A DNA stretch of 64,000 nucleotides, taken from Nitratidesulfovibrio sp. Lineage in GTDB: Bacteria > Desulfobacterota > Desulfovibrionia > Desulfovibrionales > Desulfovibrionaceae. The stretch lies in contig NZ_JBDXXH010000008.1 in assembly GCF_040373385.1 (NCBI RefSeq), positions 1 to 64,000 of the forward strand, in the 5' to 3' direction. Shown piece after piece: positions 62,369 to 64,000 of the stretch. The notes below the pieces were generated by a model. The model was given only the letters and a program-made list of their open reading frames with translations, did no database searches and was not told the DNA's origin. The position numbers and the translations under genes are program-made. The first letter of the stretch is position 1. Every line of letters begins with the position of its first letter.

Positions 62369-63595
62369 CTACCAGATGCCCAAGCCGCGCCTGGCGTCGA
62401 TCCTGCGCAACTCCGCGTATTCCGGGCTGGCGGTCTGCTTCAGGATTTCGCAGGCAAAGCGGAGGTACCGCCCCGCGTGCAGGGCCTTTTCGCGCTCGCC
62501 CAATTTGTCCAGCACGTAGAAGCGCTGGTAGTGTGACCGGACCGAGGGTTCGTGCCGCAGCAGGCTGTCGGCCTCGGCCAGGGCCATGTCCTTGCGGCGC
62601 AGGGCCAGCCAGGCCAGCATGGTCAGCCAGCCCGCGCTCCAGCAGTAGCCGTGGGTGTTGCGGTACAGCACGGCATGCAGCAGGGCCGCGTGGGGCCGCC
62701 CGTGGGCCAGGTGGCCTTGCACCGTGGCGTACAGTCGGGCCTCGTCGGCGCAGGCGGTGTCCACGTCCAGGTGCGGGTCGTCACGGTAGGGCTGGCCGGT
62801 GGCCACGGCCCGCCGCAGCCGCAGCGAGCGCTGGTGCGACAGGGGGCGCCACGCGGCCGTGGGGCGGGTTGCCTGGCGCCAGAACCCCTCCAGCTTGCGC
62901 AGGTCGCTGAATTCGTGGTTGTCGGCGCGGCCCCGGCGCATCTTGGCCTCGTAATCCTGCTGCGACTTGAACAGGTAGTGGTTCAGCTGCACGATGTCCG
63001 CCGTGAAGGGGGCAAAGGCGCTGGTTACCGGGGTGCCGTGCTCGTCCACGCAGCCGTGGCCGGGGGTGAAGAGGAACTGGTGCGGGTCGCGCGCGCGTTC
63101 GGTGCGGGCGGGCTGCACGATGCTTTTCACGTGCAGGTTGTCGGGTACGTTGTCGGTGAAATATTCCGGGTACTCGTCCAGCACCAGCCCGCCGGGCCTG
63201 CCCAGGTGCCCGGACGAGCCGTGGGTGACCCAGTGCACGGCCAAGCCCGCGTGGGCCTCGTACTCGAACAGCAGCAGGCGCACGTCGGCGTGCCGCTTGA
63301 GGATCAGGAATTCGTCCGCGTCGATGAAGGCGATCCAGCGCACTTTGTCGCGGTAGTCCTTGATGCACTGGGTGTAGCAGGGCATCTGCATGCTCTTGCC
63401 CACCACGCGGTAGACGTCCACGATGCCGCGCGCCACGTATTCCTTCAGGGTCTCGCGTACGGGGATGGCGCTTTCGTTGTCGTAGAAGATGAATTTTTCG
63501 AAGCCGATGGAATGGTGATAGGCCACGAATTCCGGCAAGGCGAGCTGCTCGTCCTTCACGATGGCGCAAATGGCCGTGTAGTGGCTGCATCCCAT
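62369..63595 (-). CDS. Glycosyltransferase family 2/92-like protein
   Basis: 408 residues. N-terminal [36 protein letters not shown] (in parts [26 protein letters not shown]) is the GT92/Glyco_tranf_2_4 signature; DADEFL gives the DxD motif and [20 protein letters not shown] is a family segment. C-terminal 120 residues are helical, TPR-like. Cytoplasmic, probably surface glycan synthesis. GGAG is 10 nt before the ATG; longer N-terminal forms (ATG 63661) are possible but Pro-rich. Confidence 0.85.
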   Translation of the reverse strand: MGCSHYTAICAIVKDEQLALPEFVAYHHSIGFEKFIFYDNESAIPVRETLKEYVARGIVDVYRVVGKSMQMPCYTQCIKDYRDKVRWIAFIDADEFLILKRHADVRLLLFEYEAHAGLAVHWVTHGSSGHLGRPGGLVLDEYPEYFTDNVPDNLHVKSIVQPARTERARDPHQFLFTPGHGCVDEHGTPVTSAFAPFTADIVQLNHYLFKSQQDYEAKMRRGRADNHEFSDLRKLEGFWRQATRPTAAWRPLSHQRSLRLRRAVATGQPYRDDPHLDVDTACADEARLYATVQGHLAHGRPHAALLHAVLYRNTHGYCWSAGWLTMLAWLALRRKDMALAEADSLLRHEPSVRSHYQRFYVLDKLGEREKALHAGRYLRFACEILKQTASPEYAELRRIDARRGLGIW

Positions 63596-63898
63596 GCTGT
63601 CCGACTCCGATGGCAGGGGGTGGGGCCCCGGCACCGTGATCGGGCGGGGCCGGTGTGCCATGCCTAGGGTGTGCAGGAAGCGGGGCAGGGGCGTCAAGTG
63701 CGCCTGCCCAGCCCTTTCGCCGTTTTGGGCAAGGGTGGCATTTCAAGTGTGGGAACGGTATTTGCAAAAGCGTGACAGGCAGGGCTCCTGCGGCGGATTT
63801 CTGGCGGCCCTTGCGGGCCGTGTGCCTGCCGCGCGCCATCCCCGGAATCAGACGAAGCGGGACCCGGTCGATAACCAGCAAGCATTTCCGGAGGCACC
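63596..63898. other. Divergent intergenic region
   Basis: About 300 nt between divergent genes. No recognised element apart from the GGAGG site of the next gene. Confidence 0.45.
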
Positions 63899-64000
63899 AT
63901 GCATATCCTGCTCCTTTCCATGCCGACACCGCACAACCCCAGCAGGGTCCAGATCGTGCCGCCAATGTCGTTGCTGTGCATCGGGGGGATGTTGCGCAAG
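63899..64000 (+). CDS. Likely B12-binding radical SAM protein (3'-partial)
   Basis: Only the first 34 codons lie in the window: MHILLLSMPTPHNPSR then VQIVPPMSLLCIGGMLRK. The pattern of a beta strand (ILLLSMP), Asn/Pro loop and PPxxLLxIGxxL matches the start of cobalamin-binding domains of B12-dependent radical SAM enzymes. GGAGG lies 5 nt before ATG. Assignment is provisional because the catalytic Cys motif is outside the window. Confidence 0.55.
   Translation, partial: MHILLLSMPTPHNPSRVQIVPPMSLLCIGGMLRK

Overview
The window is GC-rich DNA (well above 60 percent G+C by eye) from a sulfate-reducing deltaproteobacterium of the Desulfovibrio/Nitratidesulfovibrio vulgaris group. The evidence is a 202-residue nigerythrin, a small 7-Cys-plus-Asp ferredoxin, a lactate permease, methyl-accepting chemotaxis proteins (MCPs), TauE/SafE- and YeiH-type sulfur-anion transporters, and several small proteins I associate with this group. 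About 58 genes are called, two of them cut by the window edges, plus tRNA-Ala(GGC) and tRNA-Arg(CCG). There is no rRNA, CRISPR array or intact insertion sequence.

Layout. 1-8.1 kb: a TPR lipoprotein, a universal stress protein, asnS, a 57-residue winged-helix protein, tRNA-Ala, nigerythrin and a Cache/HAMP/PAS chemoreceptor. 8.1-12.5 kb: an AT-rich gap, a small Cys-rich protein and two glycosyltransferases. 12.5-19 kb: a YeiH-type transporter, a one-TM companion, a heme-motif (CxxCH) sensor kinase and a sigma-54 response regulator. 19-28 kb: a flavodoxin-fold reductase, two MFS exporters, and glnA flanked by a RelE/Xre toxin-antitoxin pair and a mobile-mystery A/B (Xre/Fic) pair. 28-37.3 kb: the most unusual locus. 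A minus-strand operon (small protein, Usp-like protein, small membrane protein, TauE/SafE permease, tandem Usp) is divergent from a receiver-Lon protease fusion, a histidine kinase and a second sigma-54 regulator. 37.3-45.5 kb: an orphan peptide-ABC ATPase, hypothetical genes, an ADP-ribosylglycohydrolase next to a MITE-like element, an MnmM-type methyltransferase, a YkgJ/TPR operon and ferredoxin. 45.7-57 kb: a Deg protease, cobT, a cyclase with a divergent MarR, divergent argP/argO, a DEAD-box helicase with GIY-YIG, a UPF0173 hydrolase, ubiX and tRNA-Arg. 57-64 kb: lactate permease, a second chemoreceptor, a third glycosyltransferase and the start of a likely B12/radical-SAM protein.

How they work together. 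Two kinase/sigma-54-regulator pairs sit next to putative sulfur-anion transporter operons. The divergent intergenic region at 31.4-31.7 kb carries a near-consensus -24/-12 promoter and two perfect GTTGC-N5-GCAAC palindromes facing the stress/TauE operon. In the same regulatory operon a receiver domain sits inside a Lon protease, between the truncated N-terminal helices and the AAA+ module. One kinase could therefore control both transcription and proteolysis. This is the best candidate here for an undescribed system.
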